The notes under the pieces were generated by a model, which was not told where the DNA came from, did no database searches, and saw only the letters and a list, made by a program, of their open reading frames with translations. This document shows, one piece after another, positions 35,863-44,816 of a stretch of 64,000 bases of DNA; the stretch's first letter is position 1, and each line of letters starts with the position of its first letter. The DNA is from ATX-6F1 sp943369485 (GTDB lineage: Bacteria > Cyanobacteriota > Cyanobacteriia > PCC-6307 > Cyanobiaceae), in contig CALRNH020000001.1 of NCBI GenBank assembly GCA_943369485.1, positions 62,001 through 126,000 on the forward strand, written 5' to 3'. The position numbers and the translations under genes were made by a program.

Positions 35863-37146
35863 ATGGTGACATCCCCCCGGCAGACCTTGCTCGCGACCCT
35901 TGCCACGGCGCTGATCACCCTTCCTGCCCCACCGCTCCGTGCCCAGGACCAGGCCCTCCCCCTGGCGTCTCTGCCCCCCGTGCCTCCGCCGGTGGGACTG
36001 CCCCAACTCCAGAGCCTGGCCAGCTGTCCGGGCTTGCAACAACGTTTGATAGCCACGGTCGGAGCTGAGTCTTCGGTCTGGAGCGTGACCGTGGCCGATG
36101 GCGGTGGACGTCTTCTGGCCGATCTCAACGGCCAGCAGCCGCGCATCCCCGCCTCCAATCAGAAGCTGATCAGCACGGCCTATGCCCTTGATCGGCTCGG
36201 CCCCGATTTTCGCCTCAAGACCCAGCTCTGGCGCCTGGGTGATGGCACCCTGCGCCTGACCGGATCGGGCGATCCCGATCTGGGGCTGCCCCAGCTCCAG
36301 CGCTTCGCCAAACTCGCCTTGGGATCCGGCGGCAGCTCCAGCCCGGCACCGTCGCTGGTGCGGCTGCAGCTGGCCGAGGAACCCGCCCCCAACTGGTGGC
36401 CCCAGGGCTGGCACATGGGTGATCGCGCCGAAGCCTATGGGGCTCCGATCACCCGCCTGGCCCTGACCAGCAATGCCATCGAGATGGCGATCCCGAATCC
36501 GGTCGGACGGCTGCAGCGTCTGCTGCAGCAGGAGATGACCCGTCAGGGGGGCAAGGCCGTGCAGATTTCTCTTGTGCCCGCTCAGGCCAGTGCCACGGGC
36601 GACATGGTGCTCCTGCACGAGGAGCCCTCGGCGCCGATGCATGATCTGCTCAGCCTGGCCAACACCGAAAGCCACAATTTCACGGCTGAGGTCTTGCTTC
36701 GTTCCGCCAGCGGCAGCTGGAACCTGAGCACGGCCCGGCAGCTGGAGATGCAATGGCTCTATCAGCAGGGGCTGCCCATGGCCGGAGTGTCGGTGGCCGA
36801 TGGCAGTGGCCTAGACCGTGCCAACCGGGTCACCAGCCGCTTGCTCGCAGCCCTGCTGGTGCGCATGGCCCAGCACCCCTATGCCGCCAACTACCAGGCC
36901 TCGATGGCGATTGCTGGCCGCCGGGGCACCCTCCGCCACCTGTTCATCGGCACCCCGATCGAGGGGCGATTTCGTGGCAAGACCGGCACCATTTCAGGTG
37001 TGCGCTCCATCTCGGGAGTGCTCGACACCGTTGATGGTCCCCGCTACGTGAGCATGATCTCCAACGGGGCCTCGGCGCCGAACACGACCATCGGGCGGAT
37101 CCTCACCCAGGTGCAGAACGTCAGCCTCTGCCAGCCGCCTGCCTGA
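35863..37146 (+). CDS. dacB: D-alanyl-D-alanine carboxypeptidase/endopeptidase (PBP4, S13 family)
   Basis: A 427-residue periplasmic penicillin-binding protein. The signal peptide is residues 1-27 (cleavage after LRA). The active-site motifs are SNQK (SxxK, in IPASNQKLISTAYAL), SHN (SxN, in ANTESHNFTAEVLL) and KTG (in RGKTGTISG). It trims D-Ala from the pentapeptide and may cut cross-links. The 3' end overlaps the opposite-strand coiled-coil gene by 26 bp. Confidence 0.93.
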   Translation: MVTSPRQTLLATLATALITLPAPPLRAQDQALPLASLPPVPPPVGLPQLQSLASCPGLQQRLIATVGAESSVWSVTVADGGGRLLADLNGQQPRIPASNQKLISTAYALDRLGPDFRLKTQLWRLGDGTLRLTGSGDPDLGLPQLQRFAKLALGSGGSSSPAPSLVRLQLAEEPAPNWWPQGWHMGDRAEAYGAPITRLALTSNAIEMAIPNPVGRLQRLLQQEMTRQGGKAVQISLVPAQASATGDMVLLHEEPSAPMHDLLSLANTESHNFTAEVLLRSASGSWNLSTARQLEMQWLYQQGLPMAGVSVADGSGLDRANRVTSRLLAALLVRMAQHPYAANYQASMAIAGRRGTLRHLFIGTPIEGRFRGKTGTISGVRSISGVLDTVDGPRYVSMISNGASAPNTTIGRILTQVQNVSLCQPPA

Positions 37147-38065
37147 GACGCTCGGCGGCCCGGCGGGCTCGGCTGATGGGCACGGCATTGGCCTTGCTGC
37201 CGCGCGGCTCGAGCGCTGGCTCGGAAGCGGCGGCGGGATCGACCGATTGCAACCGCACCAGCTCACGGCGGCCACCTGAAACCACCTTGCCGAGATCCTG
37301 GAGGCGACCTTCGAGTTCCCCCAGCACCTGCTCGGCGTAGCGGTTGGCACCCTCCTGCACCGCAGCGGCCTCCTGACGGGAGCGGCTGATCAAGGCCTCG
37401 CACTGCTGCTGGCTCTGCTGACGGAATTGCAGGGCATCGGCGTGGAGACGCTCCGCCTCCGCCTGGCTCTCGCGCTGCACGCGCAGGCTTTCCTGGCGGA
37501 CCTGGTCAAGTTCCTGCAGGCTCTGCTGACGGGAGCGCTCGTGCTGTTCCACCAGCTGACGCTTGATTTCGACGTAATCCTGGTCAAGCTGCTGACGCCG
37601 CTGCAGCGACTCCTGCTCCAGCTGCTGGCGCCGGGCACTGAACAACTGCTCCATCTGGGCGAGGCGGGCCTGGTGTTCCTGTTCGGCCTGGGCCACCTGC
37701 TGCCGGGTCTGGAGCAGCAACTGCTCGCATTGTTGGCGGGCCTGCTCCCGCAGCTCTCCCACCTGGCGCTCGGCCTCCTGGCGCACGGAGGCGGCACTGA
37801 TCAGTTGCTCCCGCTGGAGCCGCGCCTGGCTGAGGATCTCCTCGGACTGCTGGCGCGCCTGGCTGATGAAGGTGTCCCGCTGGCGGATCAGATCACAGGC
37901 CTGGGTGAGTTGCACCGGCAGCGCTTCCCGCAGCGCATCGATCACCTCGATCGCCTCCTGCTCGTTCACCAGACGCCCTCCACTGAAGGGGATCCGGTTG
38001 CCATCCAGCACGACCTCTTCGAGCTGGTCAAGCTGATCCAGCACGGTCAACCGGGTCTCGGTCAT
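37121..38065 (-). CDS. Long coiled-coil protein, DivIVA-like in character
   Basis: A 314-residue protein starting MTETRLTVLDQLDQLEEVVLDG. Its N-terminal 60 residues (IPFSGGRLVNEQEAIEVIDALREALP) form a short conserved head. Residues about 65-270 are a near-continuous Gln/Arg/Glu-rich coiled coil without a membrane segment. The Arg-rich tail is basic. Cyanobacterial relatives are often next to coaD, as here. A scaffold or cytoskeletal role is possible but unproven. Confidence 0.7.
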   Translation of the reverse strand: MTETRLTVLDQLDQLEEVVLDGNRIPFSGGRLVNEQEAIEVIDALREALPVQLTQACDLIRQRDTFISQARQQSEEILSQARLQREQLISAASVRQEAERQVGELREQARQQCEQLLLQTRQQVAQAEQEHQARLAQMEQLFSARRQQLEQESLQRRQQLDQDYVEIKRQLVEQHERSRQQSLQELDQVRQESLRVQRESQAEAERLHADALQFRQQSQQQCEALISRSRQEAAAVQEGANRYAEQVLGELEGRLQDLGKVVSGGRRELVRLQSVDPAAASEPALEPRGSKANAVPISRARRAAERLRQAAGRG

Positions 38066-38066
38066 C

Positions 38067-38558
38067 TCAGGCGGGCGGGTTTTCTTGATTAAAGAGCCTG
38101 GCGAGATCATCCGCCACTCCCGCCGGCACCATGTGGCGCACGTTGCCGCCGAATCGCGCCACCTCCTTGACCACTGAGCTGCTCAGGAAGCTGTGCTGGG
38201 CCGAGGTGGCCATGAACAGGGTTTCCACCTCGGGGGCCAGGCTGTGGTTGGTGTGGGCGATCTGGAGTTCAAACTCGAAATCGCTGAGAGCCCGCAGGCC
38301 TCGCAGGATCACCATGGCGTCGCAGCGGCGGGCGAATTCCACGGTGAGGCCATCGAAACTGCTCACCTCCACCCCCCGCAGGTGGGCCGTGGCCAGGCGG
38401 ATCTGGCCCAGCCGCTGGTCGAGCGGGAAGCTGGGGGTCTTGCCGGGGTTCTGGAGCACCGCGACCACCACCCCGCCGAACAGGCGCACGGAGCGCTCGA
38501 TCAGATCGAGGTGCCCCAGGGTGAGCGGATCGAAACTTCCGGGATAGAGCACCTTCAT
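38067..38558 (-). CDS. coaD: Phosphopantetheine adenylyltransferase
   Basis: The 163-residue enzyme of the penultimate step of coenzyme A synthesis. MKVLYPGSFDPLTLGHLDLI carries the nucleotidyltransferase TxGH site, and VILRGLRALSDFEFE, FMATSAQHSFLSSSVVKEVA are also family-specific. The length fits the hexameric bacterial enzyme. It is one base away from the coiled-coil gene, so the pair is one transcript. Confidence 0.97.
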   Translation of the reverse strand: MKVLYPGSFDPLTLGHLDLIERSVRLFGGVVVAVLQNPGKTPSFPLDQRLGQIRLATAHLRGVEVSSFDGLTVEFARRCDAMVILRGLRALSDFEFELQIAHTNHSLAPEVETLFMATSAQHSFLSSSVVKEVARFGGNVRHMVPAGVADDLARLFNQENPPA

Positions 38559-38686
38559 GGCGCTGATCCTATGGAGCGTCGCGGGGGGCTTCCTGGCTCC
38601 GTTTCCGGTTCGGGGGAACCGGGAGCCCTCAGGAGCGGCCGGGTCTGCTGCCTAGAGTTGCTTTCAGCCCTACCGATGCCGCAGCC

Positions 38687-39169
38687 ATGGCCCTCGATGC
38701 CGCCGCCAAGAAGACCCTGCTGCGCAAGATTCCCCACGGGCTGTTCATCTGCGGAGTGGCTGAAGGGGACCAGGTGAACGGCTTCACCGCCAGCTGGGTG
38801 ACCCAGGGCTCCTTCGAGCCGCCGTTGGTGGTGGTGGCCGTTCGCTCCGACTCCACCAGCAACGGCATCATCCAGCGCACGGGCCGTTTCTCGTTGAATG
38901 TGCTGGCGGCCGACCAGAAGGATCTGGCTGCCGTGTTCTTCAAGCCCCAGCAGGGCATCGGCGGCCGCTTTGAGGCGGCCCCATTCCAACTGGGTGAGCT
39001 CGGGATGCCGATCCTCGATGACGCCCTGGGAGCCGTCGAAGCCGTAGTGGTGGGTCAGGTGGCCCATGGTGACCACACGGTGTTCGTGGCCGAGGTGAAG
39101 AGCGCCCTGTTGCACCGCGATGGCGAGGCCCTGGAGCTGTCCACGACCGGATGGTCCTACGGCGGTTGA
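38687..39169 (+). CDS. Flavin reductase-like FMN-binding protein
   Basis: A 160-residue split-barrel flavoprotein resembling the C-terminal flavin-reductase domain of cyanobacterial flavodiiron proteins. Visible features are LRKIPHGLFICGV, GFTASWVTQGSFEPPLVVVAV and FSLNVLAADQKDLA. It probably binds FMN and uses NAD(P)H; the acceptor is unknown. The ATG at 38687 begins right before the barrel. It overlaps the 5' region of uvrC. Confidence 0.85.
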   Translation: MALDAAAKKTLLRKIPHGLFICGVAEGDQVNGFTASWVTQGSFEPPLVVVAVRSDSTSNGIIQRTGRFSLNVLAADQKDLAAVFFKPQQGIGGRFEAAPFQLGELGMPILDDALGAVEAVVVGQVAHGDHTVFVAEVKSALLHRDGEALELSTTGWSYGG

Positions 39170-41163
39170 GTGAGGCCGGGTCCTGGGCCGACCGCTCCGC
39201 CATGGGCCTGCCTGGCGCTGGAACGGTGCGGCCCCTGCACCACCATCCGGAACGGCTGGAGCTGAGGCTCAGGGAGCTGCCGGCTGAACCCGGCTGCTAC
39301 CTGATGCGCGATGGCGACGACCGCATCCTTTACATCGGCAAATCAAAGAGCCTGCGCAGCCGTGTGCGCAGCTACTTCCGCGACTCCCACGATCTGAGCC
39401 CGCGCATCGCCCTGATGGTGCGACAGGTGGTGGAGATCGAATTCATCGTCACTGACAGCGAGGCGGAGGCGCTGGCGCTGGAGTCGAACCTGATCAAGGC
39501 CCATCAGCCCCACTTCAACGTGCTGTTGAAGGACGACAAGAAGTACCCCTACCTCTGCATCACCTGGAGCGAGCCCTACCCCCGCATTTTCATCACCCGC
39601 CAGCGGCGTTTCCGCAAGCCCCTGGATCGCTTCTACGGACCATATGTGGATGTGGGTCTTCTGCGCCGCACCCTGGCCCTGGTCAAACGTGTGTTTCCGA
39701 TGCGCCAGCGGCCCCAACCCCTCTACCGCGATCGAACCTGCCTCAACTTCGATATCGGCCGTTGTCCGGGGGTCTGCCAGCAGAAGATCAGCCCTGAGGA
39801 TTACCAGCGCCTGCTGCGCAAGGTGGCGATGATTTTCCAGGGGCGCAACGACGAGCTGCTGGAGCTGCTGACCGCCCAGATGGAGCGCTACGCCGAGCGC
39901 CTCGACTTCGAGCAGGCGGCCCTGGTGCGCGATCAGTTGCAGGGCCTCGAAAACCTCACGGCCGACCAGAAGATGAGCCTGGGGGACAGTTCCGTGTCGC
40001 GGGATGTGATCGCCCTGGCCTCCGATGAGCGCGTCGCGGCGGTGCAGTTGTTCCAGATGCGGGCTGGAAAGTTGGTGGGCCGGCTGGGCTACACCGCCGA
40101 CGCCGGCATCGCCACGGCTGGGGAGATCCTGCAGCGGGTGATCGAGGAGCACTACGGCCAGGTGGAGCCGGTGGAGATTCCGCCGGAGGTGCTGGTGCAG
40201 CATGCCCTCCCCCAGCACCAGCTGATCGCCGACTGGCTGGGGGAGCGGCGCGGCCGCAAGGTCAGCCTGCAGCACCCCAAACGGCAGCAGAAGGCCGACC
40301 TGGTCGAGCTGGTGGAGCGCAACGCCGGCTTCGAGCTGGCCCGGGCCCAGCGCAGCGCCGAGCAGCATCAGCTGGCCACGGAAGATCTGGCCCAGTTGCT
40401 GGAGCTGCCGGTACCGCCCCGGCGCATCGAGGGCTACGACATCAGCCACATCCAGGGAAGCGATGCGGTTGCCTCCCAGGTGGTGTTCGTGGACGGGCTG
40501 CCGGCCCGCCAGCACTACCGCAAGTACAAGATCCAGAGCAGCAGCATCGGCGCCGGCCACAGCGACGACTTCATGGCCATGGCCGAGATCATGCGGCGTC
40601 GCTTCCGGCGCTGGTCCCAGGCCAAGGCCGAGGGAGCCAACCTGGCGGAGCTGCGGCGAACCAGCCAGAGCGCCCTGCACACCGGTGGCCTCAACGACTG
40701 GCCCGATCTGGTGATGATCGACGGCGGCAAGGGGCAGCTCTCAGCGGTGATGGAAGCCCTGCGCGAGCTCGATCTCCACGAGGAGTTGGTGGTCTGCTCG
40801 CTGGCCAAGCAGAGGGAAGAGGTCTTCCTCCCCGGGGCCAGCCAGCCCCTGGAGAGCGAAGCCGACCAGCTGGGGTTGCTGCTGCTGCGTCGCCTGCGCG
40901 ATGAAGCCCATCGCTTCGCCGTCAGCTTCCACCGTCAGCAGCGGGGTGAGCGCATGAAACGCTCGCGGCTGAGCGAGATCCCAGGGCTGGGTCCGAGGCG
41001 GGTCAAGGACCTCCTGGCCCATTTCCGCTCGATCGATGCGATTCAGCTGGCGAGCCTCGAGCAGATCGCCGCCGCGCCAGGGGTGGGACCGGCCCTGGCT
41101 CTCCAGATCCGGGCTTATTTCCACCCCGAGGAGGAGGCGGGGCAGGAGGCCGAGGCCGGCTAG
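39151..41163 (+). CDS. uvrC: Excinuclease ABC subunit C
   Basis: A nuclease of nucleotide excision repair making both incisions. Domain order: GIY-YIG nuclease (ILYIGKSKSLRSRV), Cys-rich link (CLNFDIGRCPGVCQQKIS), UVR helix (YAERLDFEQAALVRDQL), RNase H-like second nuclease (GYDISHIQGSDAVAS, LVMIDGGKGQL) and C-terminal helix-hairpin-helix pair (IPGLGPRRVKDLL). The start could be ATG 39151, TTG 39166 (which overlaps the previous stop) or ATG 39202; none has a strong ribosome-binding site. Confidence 0.96.
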   Translation: MVLRRLSEAGSWADRSAMGLPGAGTVRPLHHHPERLELRLRELPAEPGCYLMRDGDDRILYIGKSKSLRSRVRSYFRDSHDLSPRIALMVRQVVEIEFIVTDSEAEALALESNLIKAHQPHFNVLLKDDKKYPYLCITWSEPYPRIFITRQRRFRKPLDRFYGPYVDVGLLRRTLALVKRVFPMRQRPQPLYRDRTCLNFDIGRCPGVCQQKISPEDYQRLLRKVAMIFQGRNDELLELLTAQMERYAERLDFEQAALVRDQLQGLENLTADQKMSLGDSSVSRDVIALASDERVAAVQLFQMRAGKLVGRLGYTADAGIATAGEILQRVIEEHYGQVEPVEIPPEVLVQHALPQHQLIADWLGERRGRKVSLQHPKRQQKADLVELVERNAGFELARAQRSAEQHQLATEDLAQLLELPVPPRRIEGYDISHIQGSDAVASQVVFVDGLPARQHYRKYKIQSSSIGAGHSDDFMAMAEIMRRRFRRWSQAKAEGANLAELRRTSQSALHTGGLNDWPDLVMIDGGKGQLSAVMEALRELDLHEELVVCSLAKQREEVFLPGASQPLESEADQLGLLLLRRLRDEAHRFAVSFHRQQRGERMKRSRLSEIPGLGPRRVKDLLAHFRSIDAIQLASLEQIAAAPGVGPALALQIRAYFHPEEEAGQEAEAG

Positions 41164-41244
41164 GCCAGCAAGGCCGCCGGTCCCCTGACTCGCCACCAGC
41201 CACTGGCCCCCCAGTCCCACGGCGAGCGAAGCCACCGGCACCGC

Positions 41245-42597
41245 TCACCCCATGGTCACGAATTCCTCGGCCACGCTCGGGTGCAGTCCCATGGTGCGAT
41301 CGAAATCCGCCTTGGTGGCCCCCATCCCCAGGGCGATGGCCGCCATCTGGATGATCTCGGCGCTGTGCTCCCCCACCATGTGGGCCCCCAGCACGCGGTC
41401 GCTGGCGGCCTCCACCACCAGCTTGAGCAGGCAGCGGGGGCCACGTTTGGGCAGGGCCAGAGCCAGGCTGCGAAACCGTGCCCGGTGCACGCGTATCGCG
41501 CTCTCCCCATGGCGCCGCTTCGCCTCCTCCTCGCTCAAGCCAACGCTGGCCAGTTCCGGCTGCGAGAAGACGGCGCTGGCCACCAGGCGGTGGTCGGTGC
41601 GCCGGGGCTTACCACCGAACACGGAATCAGCGAAGGCGCGTCCCTCATCGATCGCCACCGGGGTGAGATTGATGCGGTCGGTCACATCCCCGACGGCATA
41701 GATGTGGGGAACGTTGGTGCACTGATCGGCGTCGACGGGGATCCGGGCACCGTCCTGGTGAACGCCGGCGGCCCGCAGGTGCAGGCGATGGGTGTTGGGA
41801 TCGCGGCCGGTGGCCAGCAAGACAGCAGCGGCCCGATGGGACCCACCGAAGGAGTCGGCCACGGTCAGGTCGCCGGGCTGGCCGTCGATCCGCACGGGTT
41901 CCAGGCCAAAACGCAGGTCCACCCCCAGTTCCTCCATACCCATCTGTACCGCCTCGGTGAGCTCCCGATCGAAGCCCGCCAGCAGGTGGTCCCGGCGTAC
42001 CAGCTGGGTCACCTGGACTCCCAGACCCACGAGGATGCAGGCGAATTCGCAGGCGATGAAGCCGGCGCCAACGATCAGCACCGAGGCTGGCAGGTGCTCC
42101 TGCAGAAACAGGTCGTCGCTGACCCAGGCCAGCTCCGCCCCCGGAATCGGTGGCCGCCGAGGCCGCCCGCCGACGGCGATCAGGATCCGCTCGCACTCGA
42201 TTCGCTGCTCCCCGCCAGCGCCAGCGACCAGCAGGTGATGGGGGTCCTCGAAGCGGGCTGAGCCGCGCATCAGTTCCACCCCTGCCTTCTCCAGAAATCC
42301 CACGTGCAGGGCATCGAGGCGGTCCACCTCGGCGCGCACGTTGGCCAGCAGCCTGGAGGGGTGGCAGCGCACCTCCCCCAACTCCCAGCCGAAGCTGGCG
42401 GCGTTGGCCAGGCTCTCGCGGTAGGCCGATCCGTACACCAGAAGCTTTTTGGGCACGCAGCCACGGATCACGCAGGTGCCCCCTACCCGGTCCGCTTCGA
42501 TCAAGGCCACCCGGGCCCCATGGGCCGCCGCTCGCTTGCTGGCCGCCAGGCCCCCGGAACCCGCCCCGATCACCACCAGATCCCAGTGTTCGGCCAT
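41245..42597 (-). CDS. gor: Glutathione-disulfide reductase
   Basis: A 450-residue flavoprotein disulfide reductase. MAEHWDLVVIGAGSGGLAAS binds FAD. The redox-active pair is GGTCVIRGCVPKKL. NADPH domain is LIVGAGFIACEFACILVGLG and the C-terminal catalytic His lies in MGLHPSVAEEFVTMG. It regenerates glutathione in the cytosol, an antioxidant function. The ATG at 42597 removes a poor 34-residue leader. Confidence 0.95.
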   Translation of the reverse strand: MAEHWDLVVIGAGSGGLAASKRAAAHGARVALIEADRVGGTCVIRGCVPKKLLVYGSAYRESLANAASFGWELGEVRCHPSRLLANVRAEVDRLDALHVGFLEKAGVELMRGSARFEDPHHLLVAGAGGEQRIECERILIAVGGRPRRPPIPGAELAWVSDDLFLQEHLPASVLIVGAGFIACEFACILVGLGVQVTQLVRRDHLLAGFDRELTEAVQMGMEELGVDLRFGLEPVRIDGQPGDLTVADSFGGSHRAAAVLLATGRDPNTHRLHLRAAGVHQDGARIPVDADQCTNVPHIYAVGDVTDRINLTPVAIDEGRAFADSVFGGKPRRTDHRLVASAVFSQPELASVGLSEEEAKRRHGESAIRVHRARFRSLALALPKRGPRCLLKLVVEAASDRVLGAHMVGEHSAEIIQMAAIALGMGATKADFDRTMGLHPSVAEEFVTMG

Positions 42598-42713
42598 GGC
42601 GGCAGCCTCCGTTGCTGGGCCGAGCATGTCACGGCTCAAGTTGGCAGGCCGCCCTCTTGACAGGAGACCTTCCCGGCTGGATCTTTGGCCTCTTTCCACC
42701 AGATGTCCTGGTC

Positions 42714-42959
42714 ATGGCCTCCCCCGCCACCACCGGTAGTGCTGATCGTGCCTGTGGATGTGCCGACGGGGAGTGGGGTCTGGTGCTGGAACTTCCAGTC
42801 GATCTGCTCGCCGCCATGCAGGGGTTCATGAACAGGCGACCTGGCCTTGAGGCCAATCAGTTGCTCCAGACCGCCCTGGCTCAGTTCCTGGTGCAGCAGG
42901 GTGCAGCCCAGCCGGTGGTGCGGGAGCTTTACCTTGATGGCCTGTTCAACATGCCCTGA
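42714..42959 (+). CDS. DUF2811 small protein
   Basis: An 81-residue protein starting MASPATTGSADRACGCADGE, with the DUF2811-like core LELPVDLLAAMQGFMNRRPG, LLQTALAQFLVQQG and VVRELYLDGLF. Such small proteins are common in cyanobacteria; the function is unknown. It ends two bases before hemJ and is divergent from gor, suggesting a hemJ-linked operon. Confidence 0.75.
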   Translation: MASPATTGSADRACGCADGEWGLVLELPVDLLAAMQGFMNRRPGLEANQLLQTALAQFLVQQGAAQPVVRELYLDGLFNMP

Positions 42960-42961
42960 CC

Positions 42962-43549
42962 ATGCCGCTGGCCCTCCCTCCCGAGGCCTACCTGTGGTTC
43001 AAAACGCTCCACATCGTTGGGGTGGTGGTCTGGTTCGCTGGGCTGTTCTACCTGGTGCGGCTGTTCATCTATCACGTCGAGGCCGAGGAGCTTCAGGAAC
43101 CGCTGCGCGGGGCCTTCCGATCCCAGTACGCCCTGATGGAACGGCGTCTGGCCAACATCATCACCACCCCCGGCATGGTGGTGACCGTGGCAATGGCGGT
43201 GGGCTTGCTGGCGATGCAGCCGGCCTGGCTGCACCAGGGCTGGATGCACGCCAAATTGGGGTTGGTGGTGGCCTTGCTGAGTTATCACGTCTTCTGTTAC
43301 CGCCTCATGGGCCAGCTGGCGGCGGGGACCTGCCGGTGGGGGGGCAAGCAACTGCGTGCCCTCAACGAACTGCCGACCTTGATGCTGGTGCTGGTGGTGA
43401 TGCTGGTGGTGTTCAAAGGTCAGTTCCCAACGGGCGCCGCCACCTGGTTCCTCGTGGCCTTGGTGGTCGTCATGGCCGGCTCGATCCAGTTCTATGCCCG
43501 CTGGCGGCGCCTGAGGGCCGAGCGCGAAGCCCTGGCCGCCGGTGGTTGA
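42962..43549 (+). CDS. hemJ: Protoporphyrinogen IX oxidase HemJ
   Basis: A 195-residue membrane protein with four hydrophobic segments. KTLHIVGVVVWFAGLFYLVR includes the conserved His, and HAKLGLVVALLSYHVFCYR holds further family residues. HemJ is the main protoporphyrinogen oxidase in many cyanobacteria, feeding heme, chlorophyll and bilins. The PHP gene starts inside its end (43542), so translation is probably coupled. Confidence 0.93.
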   Translation: MPLALPPEAYLWFKTLHIVGVVVWFAGLFYLVRLFIYHVEAEELQEPLRGAFRSQYALMERRLANIITTPGMVVTVAMAVGLLAMQPAWLHQGWMHAKLGLVVALLSYHVFCYRLMGQLAAGTCRWGGKQLRALNELPTLMLVLVVMLVVFKGQFPTGAATWFLVALVVVMAGSIQFYARWRRLRAEREALAAGG

Positions 43550-44240
43550 TTCCCGCCCAACGGTTGTGTTGAGTGGCCCCCGGCGCCCGGGCGGTCCCCA
43601 TCCCCTGGTGGCGGTGCTTGAGCAGGTCACGGCCGAGAGTTGCCCGACGCGATTCAACTTCCACTGCCACACCACCTGCAGCGACGGCAGCTTGCGACCC
43701 GAAGCCCTGGCTTGCCAGGCGATCGACCGTGGGCTGGAGCATTTCGCTGTCACCGACCACCACAGCCTTCGGGCCTACGGCCCGATTCAGCGTCAGTTGG
43801 AGCGGCAACGGCAGAGCGGCCAGGCGGTGCCTGTGCTGTGGACGGGGGTGGAGATCAGTTGTCTGCTGGAGGGCTGTCTGGTGCACGTGCTCGCCCTGGG
43901 CTTCGAGGCCGGCCACGGGGCGCTGGAGCCTTACCTCCAGGGAACGTCCGTGGTGGGCCGGGCCCTGCGGGCCAAGGCCGTGCTCGAAGCGATCACCGCC
44001 GCTGGCGGCCTGGCCCTGTTGGCCCATCCGGCTCGCTATCGCCTGCCCTACCAGCGCCTGATCGCTGCCGCCGCGGCGCTCGGATTCGATGGGGCGGAGG
44101 CCTGGTACGACTACGGCATGGAGGGCCGCTGGTCACCCACGCCCGTGGTCTGTGACGCCATCGATCGTCAGTTGGCTGATCTCGGACTTTTGCGTAGTTG
44201 CGGTACCGATACCCATGGATCGGCCCTCGACGGCCGCTAG
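43542..44240 (+). CDS. PHP domain metal-dependent phosphoesterase
   Basis: A 232-residue protein starting GTG at 43542. The PHP-fold metal ligands are in FNFHCHTTCSDGSLRPEAL, FAVTDHHSLRAY, LLAHPARYRLPY and GTDTHGSALDG. Such enzymes hydrolyse phosphate esters, for example 3'-phosphoadenosine or short nucleotides; the substrate here is unknown. It is soluble and follows hemJ by overlap. Confidence 0.85.
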   Translation: MVDSRPTVVLSGPRRPGGPHPLVAVLEQVTAESCPTRFNFHCHTTCSDGSLRPEALACQAIDRGLEHFAVTDHHSLRAYGPIQRQLERQRQSGQAVPVLWTGVEISCLLEGCLVHVLALGFEAGHGALEPYLQGTSVVGRALRAKAVLEAITAAGGLALLAHPARYRLPYQRLIAAAAALGFDGAEAWYDYGMEGRWSPTPVVCDAIDRQLADLGLLRSCGTDTHGSALDGR

Positions 44241-44269
44241 GGTTTAGTCACGTTTTCCTGACGTTGTCG

Positions 44270-44791
44270 ATGGGACTGTTCGACCGCTTACTGGGCAACC
44301 GCACCTGGAGCAAGAGCAGGGACGAGAAGCCCAAGAAGGACGAGACCACCTTCTTTCTGGATGCCGATTCCTCCACCAGCCTGGGCAACGTGGAGTTCAT
44401 GAGGCGCTCCAACACGATCCGTCGCACCTTCCCGGGGAATGCCGACAGCCCTGGCGGCAAGGAGTTCATTCAGGAGGTGGACTCCATGGCGGCGCGGGTG
44501 GAGAAGGCCAGTGAGGGTCTGCCTGGAACCGCCAGGGGCGATGTCAGCATCGACCTCACCGGTGGGGTGCCCAAGCCGGTCAAGAAGACCTTCGCTGAGA
44601 GGCTGAGCGCCTCCGAACTCGCCCAGCGGATGAGGGGTTCGGCCGTGGCCGGTGTCAACCAGCCTGGTGCTCCGGCTCCGCGCCGGGCCAAGGGCGACGG
44701 ACTGGACAGCCAGCCCTCAAGCTCCGCGCCCATGTCCAAGCCGGGCTCCACCGATGACTGGCTGAACGCGGCCAGAGATCTCAACCTCTGA
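44270..44791 (+). CDS. Hypothetical protein, probably picocyanobacterial
   Basis: A 173-residue soluble protein starting MGLFDRLLGNRTWSKSRDEK. The first 90 residues are charged with a conserved-looking FFLDADSSTSLGNVEFMRRS. The middle is low complexity with Pro/Ser, and the end TDDWLNAARDLNL forms a short helix. I recognise no domain. It stands alone downstream of the PHP gene and before convergent cobN. Confidence 0.65.
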   Translation: MGLFDRLLGNRTWSKSRDEKPKKDETTFFLDADSSTSLGNVEFMRRSNTIRRTFPGNADSPGGKEFIQEVDSMAARVEKASEGLPGTARGDVSIDLTGGVPKPVKKTFAERLSASELAQRMRGSAVAGVNQPGAPAPRRAKGDGLDSQPSSSAPMSKPGSTDDWLNAARDLNL

Positions 44792-44816
44792 TCACCCACA
44801 GGGGCAACCCAGCGGC

